Positions 63,878-64,000 of a stretch of DNA of 64,000 nucleotides are shown piece by piece. The stretch comes from Siminovitchia terrae (lineage in GTDB: Bacteria; Bacillota; Bacilli; Bacillales; Bacillaceae_C). Position 1 is the stretch's first letter; every line of letters starts with the position of its first letter. The stretch is from assembly GCF_003605405.2 (NCBI RefSeq), contig NZ_QYTW02000004.1, positions 1 through 64,000 of the forward strand, read 5' to 3'. The notes under the pieces were generated by a model that saw only the letters and a list, made by a program, of their open reading frames with translations, was not told where the DNA came from and made no database searches. The translations under genes and the position numbers were made by a program.

Positions 63878-64000
63878 TTGAAAATATCAATGAAAAAAAC
63901 GTTATTGTCTATTATTGCAGGATCTGCTCTTGTTTTATCAGCCTGTGGAGGTGGAGAGGCTGAAAAAGATTCATCCGATAAAGGTGGGGCAAAGACAGAA
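63878..64000 (+). CDS. substrate-binding-type lipoprotein, 5-prime part only
   Basis: Forty-one codons before the window ends. TTG 63878 (or ATG 63890) follows AAAGAGGGG. The peptide has a lysine-rich start, the hydrophobic core TLLSIIAGSALVLS and the lipobox SACG, then a Gly/Glu/Lys/Ser-rich linker, typical of ABC-transporter solute-binding lipoproteins. The ARG-box-like site upstream suggests arginine or a related amino acid as ligand, but the binding domain is outside the window. Confidence 0.7.
   Translation, partial: MKISMKKTLLSIIAGSALVLSACGGGEAEKDSSDKGGAKTE

Overview
The window reads as chromosome of a low-GC, endospore-forming member of the Bacillaceae. The evidence is a small acid-soluble spore protein gene behind a sigma-G-type promoter, GerW/YtfJ, a YhcN/YlaJ spore lipoprotein, SftA, EzrA, RefZ, a tyrosyl-tRNA T-box, a sigma-B-type promoter at ytxG, and a gene order (sftA, murC, ytxGH, ccpA, tyrS, rpsD, refZ, ezrA, iscS, thiI, sspA, ytcI, NAD kinase, sppA, yteJ, ytfI, ytfJ, tpx, ytxK, ackA, moaB, argGH) that I recall as close to the corresponding Bacillus subtilis arc. 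No rRNA, tRNA, CRISPR array or replication origin was seen.

Layout. 1-3.2 kb: a 20-bp tandem repeat, a LytTR/DUF3021 pair, a D-2-hydroxyacid dehydrogenase, a YciI-like protein and a spore lipoprotein. 3.3-12.6 kb: sftA with a greatly expanded 42-residue repeat region, nicotinate phosphoribosyltransferase, murC, ytxG-ytxH and ccpA. 12.8-20.6 kb: a self-regulated MerR/ABC-exporter pair, a bifunctional class A penicillin-binding protein, and tyrS with a T-box leader that an IS200/IS605-type remnant has separated from its promoter.

20.6-40.5 kb is an accessory segment between tyrS and rpsD. It carries a chemotaxis receptor, the mccA-mccB reverse transsulfuration pair, a methyltransferase, a diguanylate cyclase, a UvrA-like resistance ATPase, an acetyltransferase, an EamA exporter with a possible leader peptide, an SDR protein and a YolD-like protein. 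Between them lie many broken genes: an EamA transporter, an SDR, a two-component system, a MarR regulator, an IS110 transposase, a phage lysis module and a secreted protein.

40.5-64 kb returns to core genes: rpsD, refZ, ezrA, iscS-thiI, sspA, an acyl-CoA synthetase, rarD, NAD kinase, sppA-yteJ, ytfI-ytfJ, tpx, ytxK-ackA, ecsC-like-moaB, argG-argH behind an ARG box, uspA, and the start of a substrate-binding lipoprotein, also behind an ARG-box-like site.

Three repeat families explain most of the long non-coding stretches. (1) A 180-195 bp element, seven copies, all on the + strand, built of nested hairpins and ending in TTTGAT; it borders or truncates several genes and supplies the stop codon of ytfJ. 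(2) A Bacillus REP-like GTCTAGCT...CTTTTCTTAT mosaic in which a 58-bp unit has expanded to eleven near-identical tandem copies upstream of rarD. (3) A 60-bp element bounded by GGGGTCAGACCCC, one copy each side of the iscS-moaB block, in opposite orientation. Family 1 is the best candidate for an undescribed system: a structured, probably transposed, possibly RNA-encoding element.
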